Source: CAWFMO01 sp963817065
GTDB taxonomy: Bacteria > Actinomycetota > Thermoleophilia > Solirubrobacterales > 70-9
Reading direction: 5' to 3'
NCBI GenBank assembly: GCA_963817065.1
Contig: CAWFMO010000001.1
Span: forward strand, 868,001 to 932,000
DNA length: 64,000 bases
The notes below the pieces were generated by a model. That model was given only the letters and a program-made list of their open reading frames with translations. It was not told where the DNA came from and made no database searches. Position 1 is the first letter of the stretch; the number at the start of each line of letters is the position of its first letter. A program made the position numbers and the translations under genes. Below, piece after piece: positions 39,399-46,871 of the stretch.

Positions 39399-39779
39399 TT
39401 GGATGCTGGCCCTGCCGCCGTCGTAACCCGCTTCATCGACTCCTTCAACGCCGGCGACCTCGACGGGTTCGTGGCGACGCTCGACCCGGAGGTCGAGATC
39501 CTCGCGGTCCGCGGGATGCGCAAAGGGCTCGACGAGGCGCGCGCCTGGGCGACCCGGGCGCCGGGCGGCGTCCAGCAGCGGGTCGTGATCGACGAGTTGC
39601 GCGAGGAAGGAGATTTCGTCGTCGCGCTGGTCCGCCGCCAGTGGCGCTGGGACGGGACCGAGGAGCTCGACCACGAGGACGAGATGGCGCACCTGTTCAC
39701 GTTTCGCGAAGGGCGGGTGCGCCGCTGGCAGTCGTTCGCGGACCGCGGCGAGGGGCTTAAGGCCGCGGGGATCGGCTAG
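39399..39779 (+). CDS. SnoaL/NTF2-like protein
   Basis: 126 aa, TTG start. VVTRFIDSFNAGDLDGFVATLDPEVEI opening and a final strand with HLFTFREGRVRRWQSFADRGEGLKAAG are classic for the SnoaL-like family. Ligand unknown. It ends directly before the alpha/beta hydrolase start (0 nt gap), so the two are translationally coupled and may act on the same compound. Confidence 0.82.
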   Translation: MDAGPAAVVTRFIDSFNAGDLDGFVATLDPEVEILAVRGMRKGLDEARAWATRAPGGVQQRVVIDELREEGDFVVALVRRQWRWDGTEELDHEDEMAHLFTFREGRVRRWQSFADRGEGLKAAGIG

Positions 39780-40556
39780 TTGGCCGCGACCGAGCACGCG
39801 GCGTCCGCGGACGGGACGCCGATCGCGTACCGGACGTCGGGGGGTGGTCGAGACCCGATCGTGTTCGTGCACGGCAGCGCGACCTCGAGCGCGGACTGGG
39901 TCTTCGTGCTGCCGCTGTTGCGCGACCGGTTCACGGTCGTGACGATGGACAGGCGCGGCAGGGGCGAGAGCGGCGACGGGCCCGACTACGCGATGGAGAG
40001 GGAAGCCGAGGATGTGCTCGCGGTGCTCGATGCGGTCGATGCGGAGCTGCTCGTCGGCCATTCATACGGAGCCCTGTGCTCGATCCTCGCCGCCGCGCGG
40101 ACGGACCGTCTGCGCGGGCTCGTCCTCTACGAGCCGCCGATCGCGATCCGGGAGGAGGCGCTGGCGGGTCTCGACGAGCTCATCGCGGCGGGCGATCACA
40201 GCGCGGCCCTCGAGGGGTTCCTCCGGAAAGCGGGCGCGCCGGCCGAGCAGCTCGACGCGATCCGCTCCTCACCGGCTTGGCCGGTCCTGCTCGACGCGGT
40301 CCCCGCGCTACCCCGCGAGCTCCGCGCCGGCGCCGCCTGGCGGCACCCGCGGGGCCCGCTCGATGTTCCGACGCTCTTCCTGCTCGGAGCTGAGACCGAG
40401 GCCCGCGTCTACCTCGAAGGACTGGACGAGCTCCAGGCCGCGTTCTCCGATCTCCGCGGCGAGCGGATCCCGGGCCCCAGCCACCTCGCGCACGTATTCG
40501 CCGCCGAGGCCTTCGCGGGACTCGTCGCCGGCTTCTTCGCCGAGCGAAGCGCCTAG
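39780..40556 (+). CDS. Alpha/beta hydrolase
   Basis: 258 aa, TTG start. Oxyanion HGSATSSADW, MDRRGRGESGD, serine nucleophile elbow GHSYGAL, and a C-terminal His in GPSHLAHV. All three catalytic elements are in place, unlike the hydrolase at 3306. Esterase or lactonase type activity is likely; the substrate cannot be assigned. The 3' end overlaps the convergent M28 peptidase gene by 4 nt. Confidence 0.85.
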   Translation: MAATEHAASADGTPIAYRTSGGGRDPIVFVHGSATSSADWVFVLPLLRDRFTVVTMDRRGRGESGDGPDYAMEREAEDVLAVLDAVDAELLVGHSYGALCSILAAARTDRLRGLVLYEPPIAIREEALAGLDELIAAGDHSAALEGFLRKAGAPAEQLDAIRSSPAWPVLLDAVPALPRELRAGAAWRHPRGPLDVPTLFLLGAETEARVYLEGLDELQAAFSDLRGERIPGPSHLAHVFAAEAFAGLVAGFFAERSA

Positions 40557-41395
40557 GCGCCGCCGGCGACCCCCTCGGCGATCCGCAGGGCTCGCACGAC
40601 GGCGCCCTTCTGGATCCGCGGCCAGCGGTCGCAGCGCTCGTGGTGGCATGCGTCGAAGCCCCTCCAGACCTCGAGTACCGCGCCGCGCAGCCCGGCGAGC
40701 TCGAACTCGCGGTGGTCGGAGTTGCCCTGCCCCGAGTCGCGCGACCAGCGCACCGGGACGTGGGCGCGCCGCGCCGCGGCGAGGATCGCGCCCTCGACCG
40801 CGGGCCTGGCCGCTGGCTGCGGCGAGCGCAGGTAGAAGCGCTTTCCGCGCCCGACCATGTCGACCGAGAGCGCGAAGCGCAGGTCGGAGGCGCGGTTCTG
40901 GTCGCGGACGTGGGAGACGAGCGCCTGCGAGCCGACGTGGTAGCCGGTCCCGATCACCTCGCGCTCCTCGGCCCCGGTGGCGACGAGCCAGACGTCGCAG
41001 TCCGGCTCGAGCGCGGCGAGCCGCGGGGCGAGGCCGACGAGCACCCCGACCCCGGAGGCGTTGTCGTCGGCGCCGGTCCCCGGCGGGACGCTGTCGGTGT
41101 GGGCCATCAGGACCCGCAGGCAGTCGCGCGGCGTGTCGAGGACGCCGATCACGTTGCGCGAGCCCCCGCGCCCCGGGACCCGGAACGGCTGCACCGTGAC
41201 CGTGAGCCCGGCGGCGCGAAACTGCCTCTCGACGTAGGCGTGGGCGCGGGCCTCGCCGCTGCCGCCGGCGGGCCGCGAGCCGATCTTCTTCGCCAGCGCG
41301 AGCGCCGCCGGGTAGGCGCCGGTGGCGGCCGCGTCGTCGGTGGCGGAGTCGGCCGCGGCGAGCAGAACGGCGATTGCCAGTAGCCGGGCGATCAC
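40553..41395 (-). CDS. M28 family zinc aminopeptidase, exported
   Basis: 280 aa, GTG start, with an N-terminal signal peptide (IARLLAIAVLLAAADSA). M28 metal ligands: His in MAHTDSVPPG, bridging Asp in GADDNASGVGV, Glu in TGAEEREV, Asp in LSVDMVGRG and His in NSDHREFELAG. An extracytoplasmic aminopeptidase. An extra Cys pair (DACHHERCDRW) may form a disulphide. Divergent from the methyltransferase gene with only 16 nt between the starts. Confidence 0.87.
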   Translation of the reverse strand: MIARLLAIAVLLAAADSATDDAAATGAYPAALALAKKIGSRPAGGSGEARAHAYVERQFRAAGLTVTVQPFRVPGRGGSRNVIGVLDTPRDCLRVLMAHTDSVPPGTGADDNASGVGVLVGLAPRLAALEPDCDVWLVATGAEEREVIGTGYHVGSQALVSHVRDQNRASDLRFALSVDMVGRGKRFYLRSPQPAARPAVEGAILAAARRAHVPVRWSRDSGQGNSDHREFELAGLRGAVLEVWRGFDACHHERCDRWPRIQKGAVVRALRIAEGVAGGA

Positions 41396-41399
41396 GCGC

Positions 41400-41405
41400 T
41401 ACATT
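41400..41405 (+). promoter_or_regulatory. Candidate -10 box for the SAM methyltransferase
   Basis: TACATT, 6 nt before GTG 41412, in the 16-nt space between divergent genes. The opposite strand reads GAATGT ahead of the M28 start. There is no SD on either side. Confidence 0.35.
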
Positions 41406-41411
41406 CTCCCC

Positions 41412-42284
41412 GTGAAGCCGGTCGCAGCGGCAAACGAGGAGGCAACCGAGGCCTGGTCAGGGGTCCTCTTCGACCGCTACGTCGAGTTCCGCGACCAGAT
41501 CGTCGAGGGGGTCGTCGCGCACGGCAGGGCGGCGATGGACCTCTACCCGCCGACCCCGGGCAGCCGCGTCCTCGACATCGGCTGCGGCTTCGGCGACACC
41601 ACGCAGGAGCTGCTCGCGCGCGTGGCGCCCGCGGGCGAGGCGGTCGGCGTCGACGTCGCGCCGCGCTTCATCGAAACCGCCACGGCCGAGGCCGAGGAGG
41701 CCGGGATCGGGAACATCGAGTTCGTATGCGGCGACCTGCAGACGATGGAGCTCGAGGGCCCCTTCGACTACGCCTTCTCGCGAATCGGGGTGATGTTCTT
41801 CGACAACCCGGTGGTGGCGTGGCGCAACCTGCGCTCGGCGCTGAAGCCGGGCGCGCGCTTCGTCTCGGTGGTCTGGCGCCGCAAGCTCGACAACCCCTGG
41901 GTCCACCGGGCCGAGGAGGTCGTCGAGAAATACCTCGAGGAGCCCGAGGAGACCGACGAGCCGACCTGCGGCCCGGGCCCGTTCGCGATGGCGAACGCCG
42001 ACACGGTCAGCGAGCAACTCAAGATCGCCGGCTTCGAGGATCCGACCTTCACCCGCCTCGACCTGCCGATGAAGATCGGCGGGAACCTCGATCAGGCGGT
42101 CGCCTTCAACCTCGGCCTCGGCCCGGCCGCAGAGGTGGTCAGGCTCGCCAAGGACGACGCCGAGCAGATCCGCGCCCAGCTCGAGCGCGAGATCCGCGAG
42201 GCGCTCGCCGACCTCGAGACGCCCGACGGCGTCTTCGCCGACACCTCGGTCTGGATCATCAGCGCCCGGGCTCCCGACGCCTAG
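41412..42284 (+). CDS. Class I SAM-dependent methyltransferase
   Basis: 290 aa from GTG 41412. Motif I VLDIGCGFGDTTQELLARVAP and the acidic residue in GEAVGVDVAPRF identify SAM binding; motif IV region is FDYAFSRIGVMFF. This ubiE/COQ5-like group methylates small molecules. The start was placed 6 nt after a -10-like hexamer, giving the N-terminus KPVAAANEEATEAW. Substrate unknown. Confidence 0.85.
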   Translation: MKPVAAANEEATEAWSGVLFDRYVEFRDQIVEGVVAHGRAAMDLYPPTPGSRVLDIGCGFGDTTQELLARVAPAGEAVGVDVAPRFIETATAEAEEAGIGNIEFVCGDLQTMELEGPFDYAFSRIGVMFFDNPVVAWRNLRSALKPGARFVSVVWRRKLDNPWVHRAEEVVEKYLEEPEETDEPTCGPGPFAMANADTVSEQLKIAGFEDPTFTRLDLPMKIGGNLDQAVAFNLGLGPAAEVVRLAKDDAEQIRAQLEREIREALADLETPDGVFADTSVWIISARAPDA

Positions 42285-42288
42285 CGTC

Positions 42289-42294
42289 TAGTCT
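42289..42294 (+). promoter_or_regulatory. Candidate -10 box for prfB
   Basis: TAGTCT, 7 nt before the prfB GTG and 5 nt after the preceding stop codon. There is no SD before the GTG. Confidence 0.35.
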
Positions 42295-42301
42295 TCGGCG
42301 C

Positions 42302-43409
42302 GTGGCTGAGGCGCTCTCAAAGGAAACCGTCCCCGCGCGCCTCGCCGCGATCCGCGAGCAGATGAAGCTGCTCGCGGACTACCTTTGACCCCGCTTCGCT
42401 CGACGCCGAGGTAGAGCGGCTCGAAGCCGAGATGCAGCGGCCCGGGTTCTGGGACGACCAGGACTCCGCCAAGCAGACGTCCGCCGCCCACGCGCGGGCG
42501 CAGAAGAAGCTCGAGAACTTCCGCGCGCTCGAGCGCGACGCCGGCGACCTCGACGAGCTCGCCGAGATGGCGAGCGAGGACGAGGAGATGGCGACCGAGC
42601 TCGGATCGCAGCTCGACTCGATCGAGTCGCGGCTCGAGGCGCTCGAGGAGCAGCGCCTGTTCTCGGGCGAATACGACGCCGGCGACGCAGTGGTCACCGT
42701 CAACGCCGGAGCCGGCGGCACCGACTCCCAGGACTGGGCCGAGATGCTGCTGCGGATGTACCTGCGCTGGGCCGAGCGGCGCGGGATCGCGACCGAGATG
42801 AAGGAGGCCTCGCCGGGGGAGGAGGCCGGGGTCAAGTCGGCGACCTTCCTCGCCCACGGCGAGAACGCCTACGGGTTGTTCTCCGCCGAGCGCGGGGTCC
42901 ACAGGCTGGTTCGGATCTCGCCCTTCGACTCGGCCAACCGCCGCCACACGAGCTTCGCCCAGCTCGAGGTCGCTCCGCTGGTCTCCGACGACGTCGAGGT
43001 CGACCTCGACGAGGGCGACCTTCGAATCGACACCTACCGCGCCTCGGGCGCCGGCGGCCAGCACGTCAACAAGACCGACTCCGCGGTCCGGATCACCCAC
43101 ATCCCGACCGGCGTCGTCGTCCAGTGCCAGAACGAGCGCTCCCAGACCCAGAACAAGAACGTCGCGATGCAGCTTCTGCGCGCGCGGTTGCTCGAGCTCG
43201 AGGAGCGCAAGCGCGCCGAGGAGCTGGCGCGCGAGCGCGGGGAGACCAAGTCGGCCGAGTGGGGCTCGCAGATCCGCTCCTACACGCTGCACCCCGACCA
43301 GCGGGTCAAGGACCACCGCACCGGCCACGAGGTCGGCGACGCACAGCGGGTCCTCGACGGCGACCTCGACGGGTTCATCAGGGAATACCTGCTGCAGTCG
43401 GCGAGTTAG
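42302..43409 (+). CDS. prfB: Peptide chain release factor 2, programmed +1 frameshift
   Basis: 368 aa when 42302-42385 is joined to 42387-43409. It terminates at UGA and UAA. The first 28 codons end at CTT followed by an in-frame TGA (42386-42388). Slipping one base gives GAC and continues as DPASLDAEVERLEAEMQ, matching RF2. This is the autoregulatory frameshift known in many bacteria: low RF2 lets the ribosome shift. RF2 traits: the SPF anticodon tripeptide (RISPFDSANRRH) and GGQ in GAGGQHVNKTDSAVR. Without the join only the 3' part would be seen. Confidence 0.95.
42383..42389 (+). other. prfB: prfB frameshift site CTT-TGA-C
   Basis: CTTTGAC, identical to the canonical RF2 slippery/stop site. 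The preceding codons are GCG-GAC-TAC; the AGGGGG Shine-Dalgarno-like stimulator three bases upstream in E. coli is not present. Confidence 0.93.
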
Positions 43410-43547
43410 CCGTCCTCGCAAGTCCAGTCGGGGAGTGACTCGGGCTCTGTGCCGGGTGTCACCCACCAAATTTTCAGTAGGAGTACCGTCGATGTAACAG
43501 AAGCGAGGAGATGGTTCCCTCGGGCCACGTCAACAGGGAGGAATCCG

Positions 43548-45062
43548 ATGCTCAATCGCAGGATTCGAATCGTCGCCGTTATTTGCGTGAGTGCCCTCGT
43601 GGGGTTGCTTTCGAGCGCGACGGCGAGCGCCAGCGACTACACCGCCGACCGCCTGGACGACTCCAACGCGACCGTGTGCCCAGTCGACCCGAGCCCGGTG
43701 ATCGACTGCTCGTTGCGTGAAGCGGTCAACGCGGCGATCGCCGATCCCGGCAACGACACGGTCCACCTGATCGCGGGCACCCACGCGCTTTCGCTGGGGC
43801 CCGACACCGGCATCACCAACCAGAACGGCGATATCGATTACTACGCGCCCGCCGGGGCCGGCGGCAACCTTCACATCCAGGGCCAGGGGGCTCCCCAGAT
43901 CAATGGCCCGCCCGGGACCACGGTAGACGCGAGTGGAATCCCCGCGGGCGGCGATGGGGCGCGCGCTTTCGAGTTCTTCGGCGCCTACCCGGTCACGGTC
44001 AGCAACCTGGCGATCACCGGCGGCCACGCGACGTTCGAGGGGGGCGGGATCAAGTCGACCCTATCTGCGCTGCTGACCCTTGACGACGTCGCGATCCACG
44101 GCAACTCGGCAGACACCACGGGTGGCGGGGTCGACTCGACCGGCAGCCCGGGGCTGAAGGTCTCGCATTCGAGGTTCTACGACAACACCTCTCAGAATCA
44201 GGGTGGAGCTATCGCGTTCCGGTCCGGCGGCGGGATCCAGCTCAACCTGATTGAGAATTCGGGCTTCTCCAACAACCGGACCCTGAGCCCCGGCGTTGGC
44301 GGCGGCGCCGTAGCCGCCTTCGGGGACGGGCCCGGGGCGCAGGCCGACCCGTTCGTCACCGTTGAGAACTCGACCTTCGACGGAAACAAGGCAACCGGGT
44401 TCGGAGGCGCAATGGATGTCTTCGCCAACGCGAGCGCGGTCTTGCTCTTCAGCACGGTGACGAGAAATCGGGCCAACGAGGACAACACCGGGACCGAAGC
44501 CGGTGGCGGGTTGCAGAACGGTGCTGCCGCTTTCTTCTCCGTTTACGCCAGCCTCATCGCGTCCAACGCCGTTGGAACCGGCGGCGTCAACCCGGACTGC
44601 AGCGGTCCCTACAACTCGACGGGCTACAACGTCGTGACCGACCTCACCGGGTGCGGCGGATTCACGGCGCCCGGAGACGTCCTCACGTCGTCACCCGGCA
44701 TCAAGCCGCTCATCTCGCTGACCGTCCCCGGATCCAGCGGGGGCACGGTCGACCTGCTGCCCGGAAGCCCGGCGATCGATCGCGCGCCGGCGGACGTCAA
44801 CTGCCCGGACTCAGATCAGGGCGAGTTCCGTACGCGACCGGTCGGCCCGGCCTGCGACAGCGGCGCTCGCGAGTGCCTCCCGATTCCGAGCATCAACGTC
44901 TCCTGCTACGCCAGTCCTGCACCCGCCGTGCCCGCAGCGGCGGCGTTGCTGTCGACGGCGCCGGCGGTGGTCACAAAGAGGTGCAAGAAGAAGAAAAGGA
45001 AGAAGAGCAGGAGCGCGGCTGTCGCCAAGAAGAAGAAGAAGTGCAAGAAGAAGCGGCGTTGA
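43548..45062 (+). CDS. Secreted right-handed beta-helix (choice-of-anchor Q type) protein with Lys/Cys tail
   Basis: 504 aa from ATG 43548, chosen for the GGGAGG SD 7 nt upstream and the signal peptide that follows (IVAVICVSALVGLLSSATASA). A CSLREA-like segment (IDCSLREAVNAAIADPGNDTV) opens the mature protein. It is followed by parallel beta-helix repeats (VTVSNLAITGGHA, LTLDDVAIHGNSA, VTVENSTFDGNKATGFGG), then GTVDLLPGSPAIDRAP as in choice-of-anchor Q proteins. Residues 478-504 are nearly all Lys/Arg with two Cys. It is probably surface-attached. A TTGA overlap links it to the protease gene downstream. Confidence 0.85.
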   Translation: MLNRRIRIVAVICVSALVGLLSSATASASDYTADRLDDSNATVCPVDPSPVIDCSLREAVNAAIADPGNDTVHLIAGTHALSLGPDTGITNQNGDIDYYAPAGAGGNLHIQGQGAPQINGPPGTTVDASGIPAGGDGARAFEFFGAYPVTVSNLAITGGHATFEGGGIKSTLSALLTLDDVAIHGNSADTTGGGVDSTGSPGLKVSHSRFYDNTSQNQGGAIAFRSGGGIQLNLIENSGFSNNRTLSPGVGGGAVAAFGDGPGAQADPFVTVENSTFDGNKATGFGGAMDVFANASAVLLFSTVTRNRANEDNTGTEAGGGLQNGAAAFFSVYASLIASNAVGTGGVNPDCSGPYNSTGYNVVTDLTGCGGFTAPGDVLTSSPGIKPLISLTVPGSSGGTVDLLPGSPAIDRAPADVNCPDSDQGEFRTRPVGPACDSGARECLPIPSINVSCYASPAPAVPAAAALLSTAPAVVTKRCKKKKRKKSRSAAVAKKKKKCKKKRR

Positions 45063-45958
45063 TACGCGGTTTCCTGATCGCCGTCCTCGTCGCCCTGGCC
45101 GCCGCGCCGGCCGGGCAAGCGGCCCCGCCGAGCACCGGTGACTTCAAGACCCCGTTCACGACGTCGCTGATCACCGACAACGTCGCGACGCCCAATCGCA
45201 GCATCGGCACCCTCCACGTCCGCTATGAGAACGGCGACGCCGGCGACGAAGTCTGCTCCGCCGCGGTGGTCGACGCTCCCAACCGGAGCACGCTGATCAC
45301 CGCCGGGCACTGCGTCTGGGGCGGCTCCGTAAAGGGGCTCGCGATCGCCGCGTTCTTCGCTCCGGGCGGCCACGACGGCGCGGCGCCGCTGGGCGTCTGG
45401 GACTCGGCCCGGATCGTCCCGTCGGGGCCGTGGATGCTGTCCGGGCACAGCCACTTCGACTGGGCATTCCTCGTCCTCGAGCCCAACAACCGCGGCCGCT
45501 ACGTCGAGGACGCAGTCGGCGGGCTGCCGATCGCCTTCAACCAGCCGCGCGACCAGGTCTATCGCTCGCTCGGATATCCGCAGTTCCCGAGCCCGCCCTA
45601 TGACGGCAACAAGCTCTGGGCCTGCGACTCGAAGTACGGCGGCGACACCTACGACCCCGATCCCGACGAGCAGTACGGCCCGCCGATCATGTACATCGGC
45701 TGCGACTTCGGCAAGGGCGCCAGCGGTGGCCCGTGGCTGAACGCGTCGGGGGTCGTCTCCTCGGTGAACAGCACGAAGATCTCGAACCGACCGAACCTCA
45801 TGGGGGGGCCGTACCTCGGCGACGACGCGGCGGCCTCCTTCGCGTCGGTCAGCACGATCGTGCCGGCAACGCGCTGCAAGAAGAAGCGGCGCGGCAAGCG
45901 GCACGCGGCGGCGGCTAAGAAGAAGAAGAAGAAGTGCAAGAAGAGGAAGAAGCGGTAG
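45059..45958 (+). CDS. Secreted trypsin-like serine protease with Lys/Cys tail (first of tandem pair)
   Basis: 299 aa from TTG 45059 (TTGA overlap), which gives a signal peptide IRGFLIAVLVALAAAPAGQA. Catalytic triad: His in LITAGHCVWG, Asp in HFDWAFLVLE, Ser in KGASGGPWLN, as in V8/glutamyl-endopeptidase-like members of the trypsin fold. Residues 272-299 form a Lys-rich tail with Cys at each end and an Ala run in the middle. It is closely related to the next gene (VVxAPNRSTLxTAxHC and VEDxVGGLPxAFNQPR are shared), so a tandem duplication is likely. Confidence 0.85.
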   Translation: MIRGFLIAVLVALAAAPAGQAAPPSTGDFKTPFTTSLITDNVATPNRSIGTLHVRYENGDAGDEVCSAAVVDAPNRSTLITAGHCVWGGSVKGLAIAAFFAPGGHDGAAPLGVWDSARIVPSGPWMLSGHSHFDWAFLVLEPNNRGRYVEDAVGGLPIAFNQPRDQVYRSLGYPQFPSPPYDGNKLWACDSKYGGDTYDPDPDEQYGPPIMYIGCDFGKGASGGPWLNASGVVSSVNSTKISNRPNLMGGPYLGDDAAASFASVSTIVPATRCKKKRRGKRHAAAAKKKKKKCKKRKKR

Positions 45959-45964
45959 GAAGTG

Positions 45965-46846
45965 ATGCGAACGACGCTGGCTGATCGCGTCCTCGCCGCC
46001 TTGGCGGTGCTGGTCCCCGCCGAGGCGGTGGCGTTCACGACTACGCAGCCCGACCCCACGGCGGCGGTCAATCGCAGCGTCGGCCGGCTGTTCTTGACTA
46101 AGGCGGGCGGAACGGTCCGATGCACCGCGACCGTCGTCAACGCTCCGAACCGCAGCACACTCTTCACCGCCGCCCATTGCCTCAACTCGGCCGGCAACGG
46201 GGCCGCGACCAGCGCGGAGTTCGCGCCCGGTTATCACGACGGAATTTCGCCCTACGGCCGTTGGACCTCGGTCAACCTGCTGCCATCCCCGCTCTGGGAC
46301 ACGGTCAGCCACCGCTACGACTACGGGTTCATCGTCGTCGGCCGCGACGCCTCGGGCCAAGCCGTCGAGGACGTGGTCGGGGGTTTGCCGATGGCTTTCA
46401 ACCAGCCGCGCGCGCAGAACTATCGGATCCTCGGGCTGCCGGCTCAGCCGGCGCCGCCCTACGACGGCCAGAAGCTCTGGGCGTGCGACACCACCTACGC
46501 CGGCGACTACGTCATCGGCGTCGGGACGGGCCCGCTGCAGATGATGGCCGGTTGCGACTTCGGCGATGCCGCGAGCGGCGGGCCTTGGCTCTCCTCGGGC
46601 AACGCCGTCGTGTCGGAGAGCTCGTTCGATCCGGCGGTTCCGGTCGACACGCTGAACGGGCCCTACCTCGACGGCAACGCCGCGGCGCTGTTGGCGACCG
46701 CCGGGAACATCTCGACCGAGCCGCCGCCGAAGCCAAAGCCCGCGGCGAAGAAGAAGTGCAAGAAGGGCAAGAAGGGCAAGCGCAAGCGCAACGCCGCCGC
46801 CGCCAAGAAGAAGTGCAAGAAGAAGAAGAAAAAGAAGCGGAAGTAA
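45965..46846 (+). CDS. Secreted trypsin-like serine protease with Lys/Cys tail (second of tandem pair)
   Basis: 293 aa from ATG 45965 (a GTG 3 nt upstream is possible). Signal-like N-terminus TLADRVLAALAVLVPAEAVA. His in LFTAAHCLNS, Asp in RYDYGFIVVG, Ser in DAASGGPWLS. The region before the tail is PPPKPKPAAKKK. The last 32 residues (262-293) repeat the architecture of the upstream proteins: KKKCKKGKKGK, an AAAA hinge, KKKCKKKK. It is 6 nt after the first protease gene, with GGAA as a weak SD. Confidence 0.85.
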   Translation: MRTTLADRVLAALAVLVPAEAVAFTTTQPDPTAAVNRSVGRLFLTKAGGTVRCTATVVNAPNRSTLFTAAHCLNSAGNGAATSAEFAPGYHDGISPYGRWTSVNLLPSPLWDTVSHRYDYGFIVVGRDASGQAVEDVVGGLPMAFNQPRAQNYRILGLPAQPAPPYDGQKLWACDTTYAGDYVIGVGTGPLQMMAGCDFGDAASGGPWLSSGNAVVSESSFDPAVPVDTLNGPYLDGNAAALLATAGNISTEPPPKPKPAAKKKCKKGKKGKRKRNAAAAKKKCKKKKKKKRK

Positions 46847-46859
46847 GCGCTGCCGGGCA

Positions 46860-46865
46860 TAGAAT
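46860..46865 (+). promoter_or_regulatory. Candidate -10 box for the GMC oxidoreductase
   Basis: TAGAAT, identical to the hexamer before rpmE, 6 nt before GTG 46872. No SD is present, so a leaderless mRNA is likely. Confidence 0.4.
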
Positions 46866-46871
46866 CGCCAC

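Noticed and set aside
43410..43547. tRNA or small RNA in the 138-nt gap before the beta-helix gene
   Set aside because: No cloverleaf or conserved tRNA T-loop was found; the gap seems to hold only a leader with an SD.
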